A stretch of 40,976 bases of DNA, taken from NCBI GenBank assembly GCA_913057715.1, contig CAJXOR010000011.1, positions 1 to 40,976 of the forward strand, read 5' to 3'. Of this stretch, positions 1 through 9,492 are shown in pieces. The DNA is from an uncultured Moraxellaceae bacterium (lineage in GTDB: Bacteria; Pseudomonadota; Gammaproteobacteria; Pseudomonadales; Moraxellaceae). The translations under genes were made by a program, and so were the position numbers. Every line of letters starts with the position of its first letter. Position 1 is the first letter of the stretch. The notes under the pieces were generated by a model. That model was given only the letters and a program-made list of their open reading frames with translations, did not search any database and had not been told where the DNA came from.

Positions 1-47
1 GAGATCATGCCTAGTCTCGTGGGCTCGGAGATGTGTATAAGAGACAG
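1..47. other. Nextera sequencing adapter (P7 side), not genomic
   Basis: Bases 29-47 are the Tn5 mosaic end AGATGTGTATAAGAGACAG, preceded at 14-28 by GTCTCGTGGGCTCGG, the Nextera read-2 adapter. Bases 6-13 (CATGCCTA) sit where the i7 index belongs and match my recollection of index N706; bases 1-5 (GAGAT) are the end of the P7 primer. Genomic sequence starts at 48. An open frame beginning in this adapter (7-207) is an artefact. Confidence 0.98.
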
Positions 48-203
48 GCTAAAAGTCAGCCCACACCTCTGGCCAACTTTCCGAGCGCCAAACCGCTTTG
101 TCGCTCACCACTTCGCTTTAGGCCGGGCTACCAGCTGTGGTTTAACTGAGGTAAGTGTGAAGCACACTGACACCCACGGCTCTTTAAACCATGGGCTAAA
201 GCT

Positions 204-1475
204 TTAAGCTTTATCCAGCGCCTGAGCAACATCGGCGATGATATCGTCAATATGCTCAATCCCAACAGAGATCCTCACCAAATCTGCGCTCACGCCGGCA
301 GACTCTAGCTCTCTCTCATTTAACTGCCGGTGCGTGGTCGATGCCGGGTGGCACGCCAGTGATTTGGCATCACCGATATTTACCAGACGCAAGATCATAT
401 CTAGCGAATCGATGAACCGAGTGCATGCCTCGATCCCGCCCTTGATACCAAAACTTAAGATCCCCGATGCCTTGCCTCCGGTTATCTTCTTGCACAGCTC
501 ATGATAGGAGCTCTCAGGCAAAGCCGCATAATTCACCCACTCTACTTTTTCATGCTGCTGCAAAAAGGCGGCGAGTTGCTCGGCGTTGTAACAGTGACGA
601 TCCATACGCAAACCCAGCGTCTGCAATCCTTGGAGCAGCTGAAACGAGTTCATGGGTGATATCGCAGCGCCGGTGTTTCTAAGTGGCCCCACCCGGCAGC
701 GCCCGATAAAAGCGGCCGGTCCCAACGCTTCGGTATACACCACTCCATGATAAGAAGGATCGGGCTCGTTCAGTATGGCGAAGCGCTCTTTGTTGGCTAC
801 CCAGTCAAATCGACCCGAATCCACGATTGCACCCCCGATAGAAGTACCGTGCCCACCGATGTATTTGGTCAAAGAGTGAATCACGATATCCGCACCCAAC
901 TCAAAGGGTCGGCAAAGATACGGCGTGGCCACGGTGTTATCGACAATCAGTGGCACCCCGTGCTTGTGCGCGATCTCAGCTAGACGCGGGATATCGACGA
1001 TATTGCCAGCCGGGTTACCGATTGATTCGCAAAACACCGCTTTGGTCTTGCTATCGATGGCATTTTCAAAACCTTCAAAATCATCGTGAGAGATCATACG
1101 GGCTTCGATGCCCTGCCGCGGCAAAGCGTGCGCAAAAAAGTTGTAGGTACCGCCGTATAGCTGGCTGGTGCTGAGGATGTTGTCCCCTACCTCAGTGATG
1201 CACTGGATCGCGTAAGTAATCGCGGCCATGCCAGAGGCAACACAGAGCGCGCCGATACCGCCCTCCATCGCTGCGACGCGCTGCTCCAGCACGTCGGTTG
1301 TCGGGTTCATGATGCGGGTGTATATGTTGCCCGGCACTTTGAGGTCAAACAAATCAGCGCCGTGCTGCGTATCGTCAAAGGTGTATGAAGTGGTCTGATA
1401 GATGGGAACCGCGGCAGACTTGGTGGTTGCTTCGGATTTATAGCCTTCATGCAAGGCGATGGTTTCAAGTTTCAT
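204..1475 (-). CDS. metY: O-acetylhomoserine sulfhydrylase (Cys/Met metabolism PLP enzyme)
   Basis: This cytoplasmic PLP enzyme of the Cys/Met metabolism family makes homocysteine (or methionine) from O-acetylhomoserine and sulfide (or methanethiol), giving direct sulfhydrylation. The protein has 423 residues, the usual MetY length; MetB-type enzymes are about 380-400. It opens with LETIALHEGY and has PIYQTTSY near residue 25 and the PLP-binding lysine at about K204 in SLTKYIGGHG. The long insertion around residues 225-260, with DPSYHGVVY, is typical of MetY and absent from MetB/MetC. The ATG has a purine-rich stretch (AAGAGAAG) just upstream. It stands alone, facing the left contig end, and I see no SAM riboswitch or clear MetJ boxes in its leader. 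Family assignment is firm; choice of O-acetyl over O-succinyl substrate is inference from length and similarity. Confidence 0.93.
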   Translation of the reverse strand: MKLETIALHEGYKSEATTKSAAVPIYQTTSYTFDDTQHGADLFDLKVPGNIYTRIMNPTTDVLEQRVAAMEGGIGALCVASGMAAITYAIQCITEVGDNILSTSQLYGGTYNFFAHALPRQGIEARMISHDDFEGFENAIDSKTKAVFCESIGNPAGNIVDIPRLAEIAHKHGVPLIVDNTVATPYLCRPFELGADIVIHSLTKYIGGHGTSIGGAIVDSGRFDWVANKERFAILNEPDPSYHGVVYTEALGPAAFIGRCRVGPLRNTGAAISPMNSFQLLQGLQTLGLRMDRHCYNAEQLAAFLQQHEKVEWVNYAALPESSYHELCKKITGGKASGILSFGIKGGIEACTRFIDSLDMILRLVNIGDAKSLACHPASTTHRQLNERELESAGVSADLVRISVGIEHIDDIIADVAQALDKA

Positions 1476-1990
1476 GAGCTTCTCTTAAGGTGTCGACTTG
1501 CTGGTTGCTGCCCCTGTTTTATCAGTTTTCAGCGCAAACCCCAAGTTTGTTAATTGTTAAGGGTGCTGCGTGAGTAACTGGGTGCACTTCTAGTCAAATG
1601 TGAACGTAGACAGTTGGTTTCACTGATTGCTGATTAACGCCGTATTTAGCAACTTTGACCACTACAATGCTTTGTTGGTATATGCGTGGTCACTTCTTGC
1701 TCAACGTTGCCCAGCATAGTTTCCACTTCGCCATACTTGACGCAGAACATCGCGCGATCAGCCCGCTCAGCTACGGTGTTAAGGCAAGCTGGGAGCGCAT
1801 TATGGCTGTCAGTTCAGGTTTTTTTAATCATCCGGTTCGCCAGTGTTCGAGTCCTTGGCCTACGCAGGGCAAAGCCGTTGGCGATTTTTAGCGGCTACGG
1901 CACCAGCGCACAGGCACGCTAAATCAATTCCTGTCAGGAGGATGGCCGCGTTGCTGCGGCAGTGGTGGTGAAGGTTCATATACAACCGCT
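1476..1990. other. Non-coding interval between metY and the GGDEF-EAL gene
   Basis: About 515 bases without a convincing gene. Open frames of about 78 codons here (1655-1891, 1686-1922) lack a good ribosome binding site and resemble nothing I recognise. It holds the metY leader (metY reads leftwards from 1475), one copy of a diverged repeat (1561-1620), and a short GC hairpin (GCCGC/GCGGC, near 1943-1960) that could help end transcription of the GGDEF-EAL gene. Confidence 0.6.
1561..1620 (+). repeat. Diverged direct repeat, copy A
   Basis: Starts GGGTGCTGCGTGAGTAAC and continues with blocks AAATGTGAA and GACAGTTGGTTT. Copy B at 5338-5397 starts GGGTGCCGCGTGAGTAAC and continues AAATGTCAA and GACAGCTGGTTT, same order and orientation. 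By eye roughly 70% of aligned bases match. The copies flank the GGDEF-EAL gene. Function unknown. Confidence 0.6.
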
Positions 1991-4900
1991 CTAGAACTGT
2001 AAAGACTGCATAGCCTCTTGGAAGGGCAAGGGTCGAGCGAACAGATAGCCCTGAGCCTGGTCGCAACCACGACGTTTGAGCATCGCAAGCTGATCCTCGG
2101 TTTCCACACCTTCAGCGATCACCTTGAGCTCCAGGCTATGAGCCATGGCAATAATGGTATTGGCGATGACTTCACTGCCGCGATCGGTGGTCACTTCGCC
2201 GATAAAGGATTTATCAATCTTTATCGTGTCGATGGGGAACCGCTTAAGATAACTCAGGCTGGAATACCCAGTGCCAAAGTCGTCCAGGGAAATACTCACG
2301 CCCAGCGCACTCAGTTCGGACATGGTGACAATAGCCGTTTCAACATCGTAGATAACCGCACTTTCGGTGATCTCGAGTTCCAGGTTTTCTGGCGGCATGC
2401 CCGTTTCATCAAGAATCTCACGAACGGTAGAAACGAGGTTTTGCTGATGAAACTGGCGGGCGGACAGGTTTACCGCCATCCGTAGTCCTTTTGACACAGC
2501 GCCCCTAGAGCAAGCCTCCCGCAGAACCCACTCCCCAATAGGTATGATCAATCCGGTTTTCTCGGCCAGAGGTATAAAATGATCCGGCGGTATCATGCCA
2601 TCCACCGGGTGAAACCAGCGCAACAGCGCCTCAAATCCAACAACCTCTCGCGAAGCAATATCAACCTGGGGCTGGTAGAACAGCTGGAACTCCTGCTGTC
2701 CCAGCGCTTGGCGCAACGAGGTCTCAAGCGCCAAGCCGTTGCTGGCGGGTCTGTCGGTTCGACCCACAAAATGCCGGTAATCGTTGCCGCCATGCTCCTT
2801 GATAGCAGCCATCGCAGATCTTGCACTGGTGATCAATTCATCGGCATTGCGCCCGTCCCGCGGGTACTCAGCAATACCGATACTGCAAGAAATGAACAAC
2901 TCCCGGTCATCATCCAGAACGATAACCGGATGAAGCTCCTCTATAATACAATTGGCGGTGTGGGCAACTTGCTGAGCGTCCTGCCCGGGAAGCAGGGCGA
3001 TAAACTCGTCACCTCCCCAGCGGGCCAAGGTGTCCGAGCCCTCCAAACACTCGATGATGCGCTTCGACACTTTGCGCAGAACATCATCTCCCCCGCTGTG
3101 ACCGAGACTGTCGTTGACCTGCTTGAAGCGGTCGATGTCCAAGTAAAGAATGCTTACAGTGCTTTTTCCGCTATCGGCATAAAACATTGACTGATTTAAT
3201 CTGTCCGACAGCAATCGGCGGTTTGGAAGACTCGTTACTCTGTCAAAATGAGTCAGGTAATCTAACTGCTGGCGCTTTTCCAAGTTATCGATTGCAAAAG
3301 CAATGTCTCCAGCCACTTCGCCGAGCAAGTTCATTTCTGCCGCGTCGAACGAAAACCGGTCACGGTGGTAGAGCACCAGAGCAATGTCTGCAGAGTCGTC
3401 AGCAGTTCTGAGCGGAAAGACCCCAAACGACTCGATACCGAGATTGATCAGATCTGTCAGTTTGTTCTGATCCGGGTGCTCGGAGAGGTTTTTTCGTACG
3501 ATAGTGTTAAAATTCTGTAGGGACTCACGGATCGCATCCAGCTCGTAGCCAGACAGCTCCTGATTGTCAAACCTCTTATCTGCGGCATGGGCGTGAACCA
3601 TACTGAACCCATCTGACTCTGGCTGGCGCTCCACGACTAGCGCCCTCAGCAACTCCCCCTCCTCAATCATAATACGAGTTGCTTCGGTACACAGATATTC
3701 ACGGCTCTGGACTCTTACAATCAAAGTATTGATGCCACTCAGTACTTTGTGGATGCGATTCAGACGCAGAATTTTCTGCTCAGCCTCCACCCGCTCGGTG
3801 ATATCCACTATTGCTGCCATCACGTAGCGCGCTTCCGCTGTCTGCACGGGATTAAGCGCGATTTCTGCCTGAAACATCGTGCCATCTTGGCATAGGGCGA
3901 ACAATTCACTCCCCTCCCCCATCTGCCGCTGTGTGGGGGCTTGCAGATAATTCTGGCGAAGGCGCTTATGATTAACACGGAAGCGACCAGGGAGCAGTTG
4001 TTCGACCGACAGACCCAACATCTCACCGTTCGAATACCTAAACAGCGAGTGTGCCAGCCGGTTCGCCATTTGGATCGTACCGTTCGCGTCAGTCATGATT
4101 GTGGCGACGGGGGATGAATCTATCGTTGATCGGAAACGCTCTTCTTCACGATTGAGCGCTTCGGCGCCTAGCCAACCGACAAGGCTAAGCACCAAGATAC
4201 TGGACAAACTGGTCAGCGCAAACCCGAAGGCTGAAGAGTAGTGGCCGCCCCCTACGCCCTGAAGGCTCAGCCAGCCCATCAAAACAGGCGTCACTATGAT
4301 GAAAGGCAACAGGCGTCGCAGTGAACGACCCCCAATGAGCACACTCGTGGCGGAGCTCATAAGCCCATCACGGTGCTGCAAAAGCAGTATGGCGACGCTA
4401 CTCAGCACAAAAAGCAAAGAGGTATGTAGGGCCATCGATGAGAAAATAGAAAGCTTGAGGTTTTGTATGCCATAGACATACCCAAGCAGGGCGGCGCCGG
4501 CGATTAAAAACACGGCCATGGCCAGAAGTTGTTGCGTTAGTATCGCCCGACGTATTGGCAGACGGGGCGTCATCCAAGACAGGCCAATCAGACAGAAGCA
4601 GAAGGCCGTGGCTACAGACATTCGACCGGGCCACTGTTCTGGGGGAGTGGCAGTGTCCATTAAGACGAGATTGTCGATACCGTATTGCCAGCCAAATCCG
4701 TATTCCAAAAGCGTAAGACCCGATACCATAAACACAACAAGCGCCAGCACGCTGACCACCCAACCGCTGCCGCTAACGAGAACCCTGGACCGCGAGCTAA
4801 GCCCGATAATCAAGCCGGTAAGCATAAAGCAAAAGGCCGTGTTGAACTTCATGCTTGGAAAATCCGGAAGAACCCTCTTCCCTGTTTCGAAATCAAATAC

Positions 4901-5035
4901 CCATGAAAACAAGCCCAGCATACTGATGGCGAAGATTAACCAGCCAATGAGACGTGCACTGTTTCGGTATGCCGGAGCCATAGAAGTGTCCGGAGAAAAT
5001 CTACCAAGATCCTGAAACTCTTCATTCGGTTTCAT
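1991..5035 (-). CDS. Membrane PAS-GAF-GGDEF-EAL cyclic-di-GMP protein
   Basis: Large inner-membrane c-di-GMP signalling protein. Starting at the ATG at 5035 (ribosome-site-like GAGG just upstream) it has 1014 residues; the frame extends 61 codons further upstream, but that stretch is arginine-rich and unlike a protein start. In order: about eight membrane segments (residues about 30-290), PAS (about 299-414), GAF-like (about 434-584), GGDEF (about 589-754), EAL (about 769-1012). The cyclase signature is intact (RWGGDEF, GGDEF at 674-678). The position of the inhibitory RxxD site reads EGSD, so the usual product-inhibition site is missing. The phosphodiesterase half is also intact: [36 protein letters not shown] and AEGVET are all present. 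Either or both activities may operate. It stands alone, flanked by long non-coding stretches with a diverged repeat on each side. The ligand sensed is unknown. Confidence 0.92.
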   Translation of the reverse strand: MKPNEEFQDLGRFSPDTSMAPAYRNSARLIGWLIFAISMLGLFSWVFDFETGKRVLPDFPSMKFNTAFCFMLTGLIIGLSSRSRVLVSGSGWVVSVLALVVFMVSGLTLLEYGFGWQYGIDNLVLMDTATPPEQWPGRMSVATAFCFCLIGLSWMTPRLPIRRAILTQQLLAMAVFLIAGAALLGYVYGIQNLKLSIFSSMALHTSLLFVLSSVAILLLQHRDGLMSSATSVLIGGRSLRRLLPFIIVTPVLMGWLSLQGVGGGHYSSAFGFALTSLSSILVLSLVGWLGAEALNREEERFRSTIDSSPVATIMTDANGTIQMANRLAHSLFRYSNGEMLGLSVEQLLPGRFRVNHKRLRQNYLQAPTQRQMGEGSELFALCQDGTMFQAEIALNPVQTAEARYVMAAIVDITERVEAEQKILRLNRIHKVLSGINTLIVRVQSREYLCTEATRIMIEEGELLRALVVERQPESDGFSMVHAHAADKRFDNQELSGYELDAIRESLQNFNTIVRKNLSEHPDQNKLTDLINLGIESFGVFPLRTADDSADIALVLYHRDRFSFDAAEMNLLGEVAGDIAFAIDNLEKRQQLDYLTHFDRVTSLPNRRLLSDRLNQSMFYADSGKSTVSILYLDIDRFKQVNDSLGHSGGDDVLRKVSKRIIECLEGSDTLARWGGDEFIALLPGQDAQQVAHTANCIIEELHPVIVLDDDRELFISCSIGIAEYPRDGRNADELITSARSAMAAIKEHGGNDYRHFVGRTDRPASNGLALETSLRQALGQQEFQLFYQPQVDIASREVVGFEALLRWFHPVDGMIPPDHFIPLAEKTGLIIPIGEWVLREACSRGAVSKGLRMAVNLSARQFHQQNLVSTVREILDETGMPPENLELEITESAVIYDVETAIVTMSELSALGVSISLDDFGTGYSSLSYLKRFPIDTIKIDKSFIGEVTTDRGSEVIANTIIAMAHSLELKVIAEGVETEDQLAMLKRRGCDQAQGYLFARPLPFQEAMQSLQF

Positions 5036-5660
5036 TTTTGCCTCAACTTCCTGTGGGCTTTTAAAAGTAGCTCGGTACCACTTTAAAAAGTGTAGCACAC
5101 GACTTGCGATTTCATTTTCTATACCCGACGCGAGGGACGCGCGACCCGCTACCGTCGTCCCAAGGCATCGTCGTGGCCGCGCGCATGGCAGCAACCTGCG
5201 CACTATTACCCTGCTCAAGACTCACACTTACGCTGTCCAGATAGACCTCGGTCGTGTTTCTATATAGGGGTTTTTGCTGTCATCAACCAGATAGAAGCTA
5301 TCAGCTATATCACTAAGCTAAAGCCGCTTTGCGTCACGGGTGCCGCGTGAGTAACCAAGTGCATCTATCAATAAATGTCAAAGTTGACAGCTGGTTTAGC
5401 AGGTTTGGATCATCAACTTTATTGATGGCTGGGGGTTGGCCTGACAATGACCACTAATTTAAAGGCGGCGGTATCACCTACCAATTAAAAGAACTGAAGC
5501 CGATGTGATCAGGAGGGCTCAGCTATAAAGCTCTGTCATATCGTCGCCCGTAAATTGATGATGGAGTTTAAGCAGGCTGTCTATTGACGCTTTCCTCAAC
5601 GGACAAATACGAGTGCCAGCGAGTGTTTTACCGTTGCAGCAACTTATTATGGCTCTGAAT
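5036..5660. other. Non-coding interval upstream of the GGDEF-EAL gene
   Basis: About 625 bases that hold the leader of the GGDEF-EAL gene, repeat copy B (5338-5397) and the 3' flank of the MAPEG gene. A frame at 5519-5815 partly overlaps the MAPEG gene in another frame and looks like a shadow. No tRNA, terminator or small gene is convincing. Confidence 0.55.
5338..5397 (+). repeat. Diverged direct repeat, copy B
   Basis: Partner of the copy at 1561-1620: 17 of the first 18 bases match, followed by matching blocks AAATGT and GACAG-TGGTTT in the same order. It lies just upstream of the GGDEF-EAL gene. Confidence 0.6.
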
Positions 5661-6200
5661 CTAAGTATTAGAAAAAATTCGAACGAATAACACAATACAG
5701 CAGTAACTGAGTCCCAAAACCGCAGGCAATATGCCCATTGCAAAACCGGGTCCGCGCCAAAGCGCATTGTGTTTATAAGCCGCCCAAAAAATGACACGAC
5801 CAGCAACGAAAACAAATGAGTAAATGGGTAGCAGACTCAGATATTTGTACGGAAGAAAAACAGACAGCGCCAATGTATTTAGAGCGAACAAAACCACTTG
5901 TTCATGCGTATTTGATAACACTCTGAGGTTGACTTCCATTGACTCTGAATTGGCAAGAACCTTTACTGGGTTGTCAGATGGATTACCAAATCTTTGCGAG
6001 CCTACCCTAATCACGGTAAACAGAAAAAATGTCGCTGGAAATACGAGGCACTCAATACCCAGCTTTATCCGGTCAACGAGTTCCATTTCAGAGACATATT
6101 GTGGAACTAAGATATAAAGAGTGACGAACAACAGGAGTGTGCCTAAACCACCAATAACCATTCCGGACAGAACTATTCTATTATTCTCTACTTGAGACAT
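5661..6200 (-). CDS. MAPEG-family membrane protein
   Basis: Small inner-membrane protein of 179 residues from the ATG at 6200 (MSQVENNR). The frame reaches a GTG at 6266, but the added 22 residues are polar and uncharacteristic. There are about four membrane segments. The central part carries the MAPEG (eicosanoid/glutathione metabolism) signature: LSNTHEQVVLFALNTLAL, then a second helix with GRVIFWAAYKHN and LWRGPGFAMG. MAPEG proteins in bacteria are trimeric membrane proteins, some with glutathione transferase or peroxidase activity; the substrate here cannot be read from sequence. No strong ribosome binding site is visible, so the start is uncertain. It is a single-gene unit in an otherwise sparse region. 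Confidence 0.78.
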   Translation of the reverse strand: MSQVENNRIVLSGMVIGGLGTLLLFVTLYILVPQYVSEMELVDRIKLGIECLVFPATFFLFTVIRVGSQRFGNPSDNPVKVLANSESMEVNLRVLSNTHEQVVLFALNTLALSVFLPYKYLSLLPIYSFVFVAGRVIFWAAYKHNALWRGPGFAMGILPAVLGLSYCCIVLFVRIFSNT

Positions 6201-6652
6201 AAATTTTGCAGCGTATGGACCATAACTACACTTGTATGGCACGGATCGCCCTATAAGTAAAACCACCTATCCATAGCAAGCATCATACTTTGTTAAAATC
6301 AAGAGTCATCACACGCTGGATATATAGTACTTATCTGTAATATCAAAACCCAGACCTTTGGCAGATGCGACTTAGATACAGATCCAACATGGCTGGGTCA
6401 ACTTTAAGTAAGGTAAAAGCGCGCTTCAGCCTAAAACACAAGCATAGCGCGACCTAACAACCCAAACGACACGCCAAATTAAGTCGCGCGACCCTGGCTT
6501 CAAGCACTTAACCAACCACCCCATGACCGCTGAAGCCCCTCCCTTGAGCAAGGTTGAAAGAGGAGGCCATTTGCCACGTCCAGATCAAAGCCTCAACTCA
6601 ACACATAACCACGTAAAGCACATGATGGTCCCTTTGCTCAGGTGACTTAACA
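6201..6652. other. Non-coding interval
   Basis: About 450 bases between the MAPEG start and the terminator of the BCCT gene. It must hold the MAPEG promoter. I see no open frame with a ribosome site, no RNA gene and no strong repeat. Confidence 0.5.
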
Positions 6653-6693
6653 CAAAAACCCCGAGCCAGTAACGGTACTGGCTCGGGGTTTTT
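6653..6693 (-). terminator. Strong intrinsic terminator of the BCCT gene
   Basis: A 13-bp perfect stem (CCCCGAGCCAGTA at 6659-6671 with its complement at 6676-6688), loop ACGG, flanked by AAAAAA on the left and TTTTT on the right. The symmetric A/T runs let it work in both directions; the gene that needs it is the minus-strand transporter ending at 6772. Confidence 0.92.
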
Positions 6694-6771
6694 AAAAGTC
6701 AATTTTAGCCAACCAACACTTAAGGATTTAAAAGCAGCTCTCTACTCCTCAACCCCCAAGTGTGAAGTGCC

Positions 6772-8349
6772 TCAATCAGCTGCGCGCGCCTCTTGCTCGT
6801 CTTCAGCCTCCTTGATCAGAACCTTCTCAAGCCGCCGTGACTCCTGCCCCAGCAGGCGGATCAGACCAAAGGCCATCGCCATGAGCACCAAGGCAAAGGG
6901 AAGTCCGGTCAGGAGCGCAGCACTCTGCAAGGCTCCGTATCCACCCGAACCCAGCAGCGCCGCAGCTAAGCAACCGATCAAGATTGCCCAGGTAACCCGA
7001 GACCTAAAGCTGGCTTCTTGCGACCCACCAGAGGCGATCATGGCGGTAACCAGCGCCCCGCTGTCAGCCGAGGTCACAAAGAAGATCACTACGATCACGA
7101 TCGCAAGTGCGGACAAAGCGGTCGCAAACGGGTAGTTCGCTAGGAAGCTAAACATCGCATCGGGCATGCTGGCGTTGACCGCTTCTGAGAGCCCGCCGTT
7201 ACCAAACAACTCGATATACAGCGCGCTGTCACCAAAGATCGTCATCCAGGCAAAGGTGAAGAGTGTCGGCACCAACAGCACGCCAAAGATAAACTCACGC
7301 ACACTGCGCCCGTAGGAGATCCGAGCGATAAAGATCCCTACAAATGGCGACCAGCTCACCCACCACGCCCAGTAAAAGACCGTCCAACTGCCCTGCCAGT
7401 TGTCGTTGCTGTAGGTTTCAGTCCAAGTAGACAGGTAGATAAAGCGCTGAGCATAGTAACCCATGTTCTGAACAAACCCGTCTAGCAGGAACACGGTGGG
7501 ACCCACGATAAACACGATCAGGGCAAAACAAACCGCCAAGCTCAGGTTAAGCTCAGACAACCGGCGTATGCCCGTACCCAGCCCCAGTGCCACCGATATG
7601 GTGGCAAGCAAAGTGACCGCCGCGATGATCCAAGCCTGACTTTCACCGTTCTGCTCGATACCAAACAAAAGCTCCAGCCCAGCGTTGATTTGTGAGGCAC
7701 CAAAACCTAAGGACGCAGCCACACCGCAGACGGTCGCAACGATCGCGAGCACATCAACCCCAAGCTCCACTACGCGCGGCGTCTTGGGGTAAGCGGACTT
7801 CAAAAAAGCCCCAATGCTGAGCGGTTTTTTGCGGTTAAAGGTGATAAACGCCAAAGCCAACCCGATGATCGCGTATATGCCCCAAGCGTGCAGCCCCCAG
7901 TGCAGATAGGTCAGCCCCATGGCGTGCTGAGCGTTGCCAAACACCCCTCTTGGCAAGGCAGCATCTGGGTTAGAAAACGCCGTACTGGGCGCGTTTGAGA
8001 AGTGCATGATCGGCTCGGCGACCCCATAGAACAAGAGCCCTATCCCCATACCAGCACCAAAGAGCATCGAAAACCAGGTCAGCCGATTAAACTCAGGTTT
8101 GGCGTGCCGCCCACCGATGCGCACCTCGCCGATGCGGGTAAAGGCTAAGTAAAAGCAGGTCCCCAGCAGCAGATTCACGATCAATATGAGTAGCCAGCCA
8201 AAGTCATCGCTGACAAAAGACTGGACGACGCCAAACATCTCGGAGGCCGACTCAGGAATCAGGATTGAAAAAGCGATCAATATACTGATGATCACTATCG
8301 AGCCGATAAAGACGATTGGTTTGAACTTAGCAGGATCTTGCGAGTCGAT
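6772..8349 (-). CDS. BCCT-family betaine/choline/carnitine transporter (ATC start proposed)
   Basis: Twelve-helix inner-membrane carrier for quaternary ammonium compounds (betaine/choline/carnitine type), probably ion-coupled and used for osmoprotection or as a carbon and nitrogen source. Family marks are GAGMGIGLLFYGVAEP near the N-terminal third and the aromatic stretch WAWWVSWSPFVGIFIARIS in helix 8. The conventional start would be GTG at 8295 (507 residues), which has no ribosome site and cuts off most of the first helix. In frame upstream lie 18 more codons reading DSQDPAKFKPIVFIGSI, which match the usual BCCT N-terminus. They begin at ATC (8347-8349) exactly six bases after AGGAG, and an in-frame TAG overlaps that AGGAG. 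No ATG, GTG or TTG lies between. I therefore place the start at 8349 (525 residues). The substrate is not determined. A strong terminator follows at 6653-6693. Confidence 0.9.
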   Translation of the reverse strand: MDSQDPAKFKPIVFIGSIVIISILIAFSILIPESASEMFGVVQSFVSDDFGWLLILIVNLLLGTCFYLAFTRIGEVRIGGRHAKPEFNRLTWFSMLFGAGMGIGLLFYGVAEPIMHFSNAPSTAFSNPDAALPRGVFGNAQHAMGLTYLHWGLHAWGIYAIIGLALAFITFNRKKPLSIGAFLKSAYPKTPRVVELGVDVLAIVATVCGVAASLGFGASQINAGLELLFGIEQNGESQAWIIAAVTLLATISVALGLGTGIRRLSELNLSLAVCFALIVFIVGPTVFLLDGFVQNMGYYAQRFIYLSTWTETYSNDNWQGSWTVFYWAWWVSWSPFVGIFIARISYGRSVREFIFGVLLVPTLFTFAWMTIFGDSALYIELFGNGGLSEAVNASMPDAMFSFLANYPFATALSALAIVIVVIFFVTSADSGALVTAMIASGGSQEASFRSRVTWAILIGCLAAALLGSGGYGALQSAALLTGLPFALVLMAMAFGLIRLLGQESRRLEKVLIKEAEDEQEARAAD

Positions 8350-8355
8350 AGGACA

Positions 8356-8360
8356 CTCCT
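8356..8360 (-). promoter_or_regulatory. Ribosome binding site that points to an ATC start codon
   Basis: On the minus strand AGGAG lies six bases before ATC GAC TCG CAA, the 5' end of the BCCT reading frame. It is the best ribosome site for this gene and it has no ATG, GTG or TTG at the right distance. The in-frame stop TAG overlaps it, so translation cannot begin further upstream. Confidence 0.6.
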
Positions 8361-8817
8361 ATTTAAATTGATGCTTTTTAAAGCTGCGGCCGCTGGCCAA
8401 AATGCCCACGAGCCTGGGCCAATTTGGCGGGTTACATGCGAACCTAGGCCTAACAGCTTAACCAAAGCTGATCGAAACTGCACCCCTGGGTGTTAGTGGA
8501 AACTAGGATTCAACCTGATAAAAACAAGAAAAGAGTGAAAAATGTCAGCGTGATTTAGCCTCAGTACTTAAAACCAAGTCTCCGCAGTTAACGAGTGCCG
8601 CCCTATCAAGGCGACATCAATCTATATTTTTTTGAGGTCAAAAATTTTAAGCCATCCCTTTGAACTATCATCAAACTCGCTTCACGTTGCGGCACCTACC
8701 CTCGCCTATCGTACCTAGGCTGTGCCAAGCGTGAAGTTGTTAATAGGCAGATTGATAAATGACACCAGTAGCAGATAACACCATAAGCTACTGCCCTCAA
8801 CATGGAACAGCTGTAAC
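8361..8817. other. Non-coding interval with a long imperfect hairpin
   Basis: About 457 bases between the BCCT start and the end of the lipoprotein gene. It contains the BCCT promoter region and an inverted repeat at 8680-8736. The arms are CTTCACGTTGCGGCAC and GTGCCAAGCGTGAAG. No gene is apparent. Confidence 0.55.
8680..8736. repeat. Imperfect inverted repeat downstream of the lipoprotein gene
   Basis: The left arm begins CTTCACG and ends GGCAC; the right arm begins GTGCC and ends CGTGAAG. About 12-13 bases pair around a loop of about 26. There is no T-run, so it is not a standard intrinsic terminator. It sits about 80 bases beyond the stop of the 8818-9492 gene. Confidence 0.5.
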
Positions 8818-9492
8818 TTAAATACCTTGCTTACTACTGATAAGGATTGAAAAATTCACTCCTTCAGAGGATGGCCGATGCTCTAGAAAGTACTTACCAT
8901 CGCCCACATCACGCATGCTTACGAGATGATAGCCTGAGCTAGTAAAGTCAATATTGTGGTCATAGCTTTCGCCATCCATAGTAAAAGTACCTGTAACTTT
9001 GCATGGCTTGTTTACATAGACAAGTATTAGGTAGTCTTTGGTGTCCTCTTCAACAAACCCACCCCCACCTATTAGCCTCCCTGTTACCGGGTTAAATGGA
9101 AATGTCCCAATTCTTGCCAAACGTGTGTTTGCCGGTGAAATAGAAAGTCCCTTTTCTCTCCATTTTGCCAATAGTGGTATGGCTACCTTATCGATCTTCT
9201 TAACAGAACCTTGTAAATCAAGGTAAAAATCTTGATTATTTTTCGACCTCACTTGAAACAATACCTCTGACTTCGGCGAGCCAAATATTTCTCCAGGCAT
9301 ATAAGGGAACTGAAGAACCACTTGATTTGGAAAGTAAATCGATGGCAGTGGCTCCCTATCCATGTTCAGATACTCTACGGATGCGTCCAGGCGCTGAATT
9401 CCTGTATCTAAACTTGCTGTATCCAAGTTTCGCTGAGTAGCGCAACCTGAAATAAATAGCACAGTGGCAATTAAAAATACCCGGATCATCAA
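8818..9492 (-). CDS. Putative lipoprotein of unknown function
   Basis: 224 residues. The N-terminus is a clear lipoprotein signal: MMIRVFLIATVL followed by lipobox FISGC (Cys at about residue 17), predicting lipid attachment and release to the periplasm or outer membrane. The mature part is mixed and soluble with no membrane helix, and it includes a glycine run (GRLIGGGGF) near the centre. I do not recognise a family. It is the first of five same-strand genes of unknown or accessory type between the BCCT gene and purB; the gap of about 112 bases to the next gene leaves a shared transcript open. The ATG lies close to AGGAAATATTG upstream, a weak ribosome site. Confidence 0.75.
   Translation of the reverse strand: MMIRVFLIATVLFISGCATQRNLDTASLDTGIQRLDASVEYLNMDREPLPSIYFPNQVVLQFPYMPGEIFGSPKSEVLFQVRSKNNQDFYLDLQGSVKKIDKVAIPLLAKWREKGLSISPANTRLARIGTFPFNPVTGRLIGGGGFVEEDTKDYLILVYVNKPCKVTGTFTMDGESYDHNIDFTSSGYHLVSMRDVGDGKYFLEHRPSSEGVNFSILISSKQGI

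Noticed and set aside
7-207. Open frame of 66 codons at the left end
   Set aside because: It begins in the P7/mosaic-end adapter (MPSLVGSEMCIRDR) and continues through non-coding sequence beside metY.
1476-1560. Riboswitch or MetJ boxes in front of metY
   Set aside because: No SAM-riboswitch stems and no AGACGTCT-like repeats found by eye.
1845-1854. GTTCGAGTCC, which resembles a tRNA T-loop
   Set aside because: No acceptor, D or anticodon stem can be placed around it.
1655-1922. Two overlapping 78-codon frames downstream of metY
   Set aside because: No ribosome site, no family resemblance, overlapping frames of similar length; random open frames are the simplest reading.
5036-5218. 61-codon N-terminal extension of the GGDEF-EAL protein
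   Set aside because: Arginine-rich and uncharacteristic; the ATG at 5035 has a better ribosome site and leads straight to the first membrane helix.
5519-5815. 98-codon minus-strand frame overlapping the MAPEG gene
   Set aside because: Out of frame with the MAPEG gene, no ribosome site, hydrophobic part explained by the shadow of the MAPEG helix.
8448-8454. GCCTAAC, like an integron attC core, in a region of small accessory genes
   Set aside because: No partner GTTRRRY at the right distance, no repeated sites between genes, and no integrase in the window.
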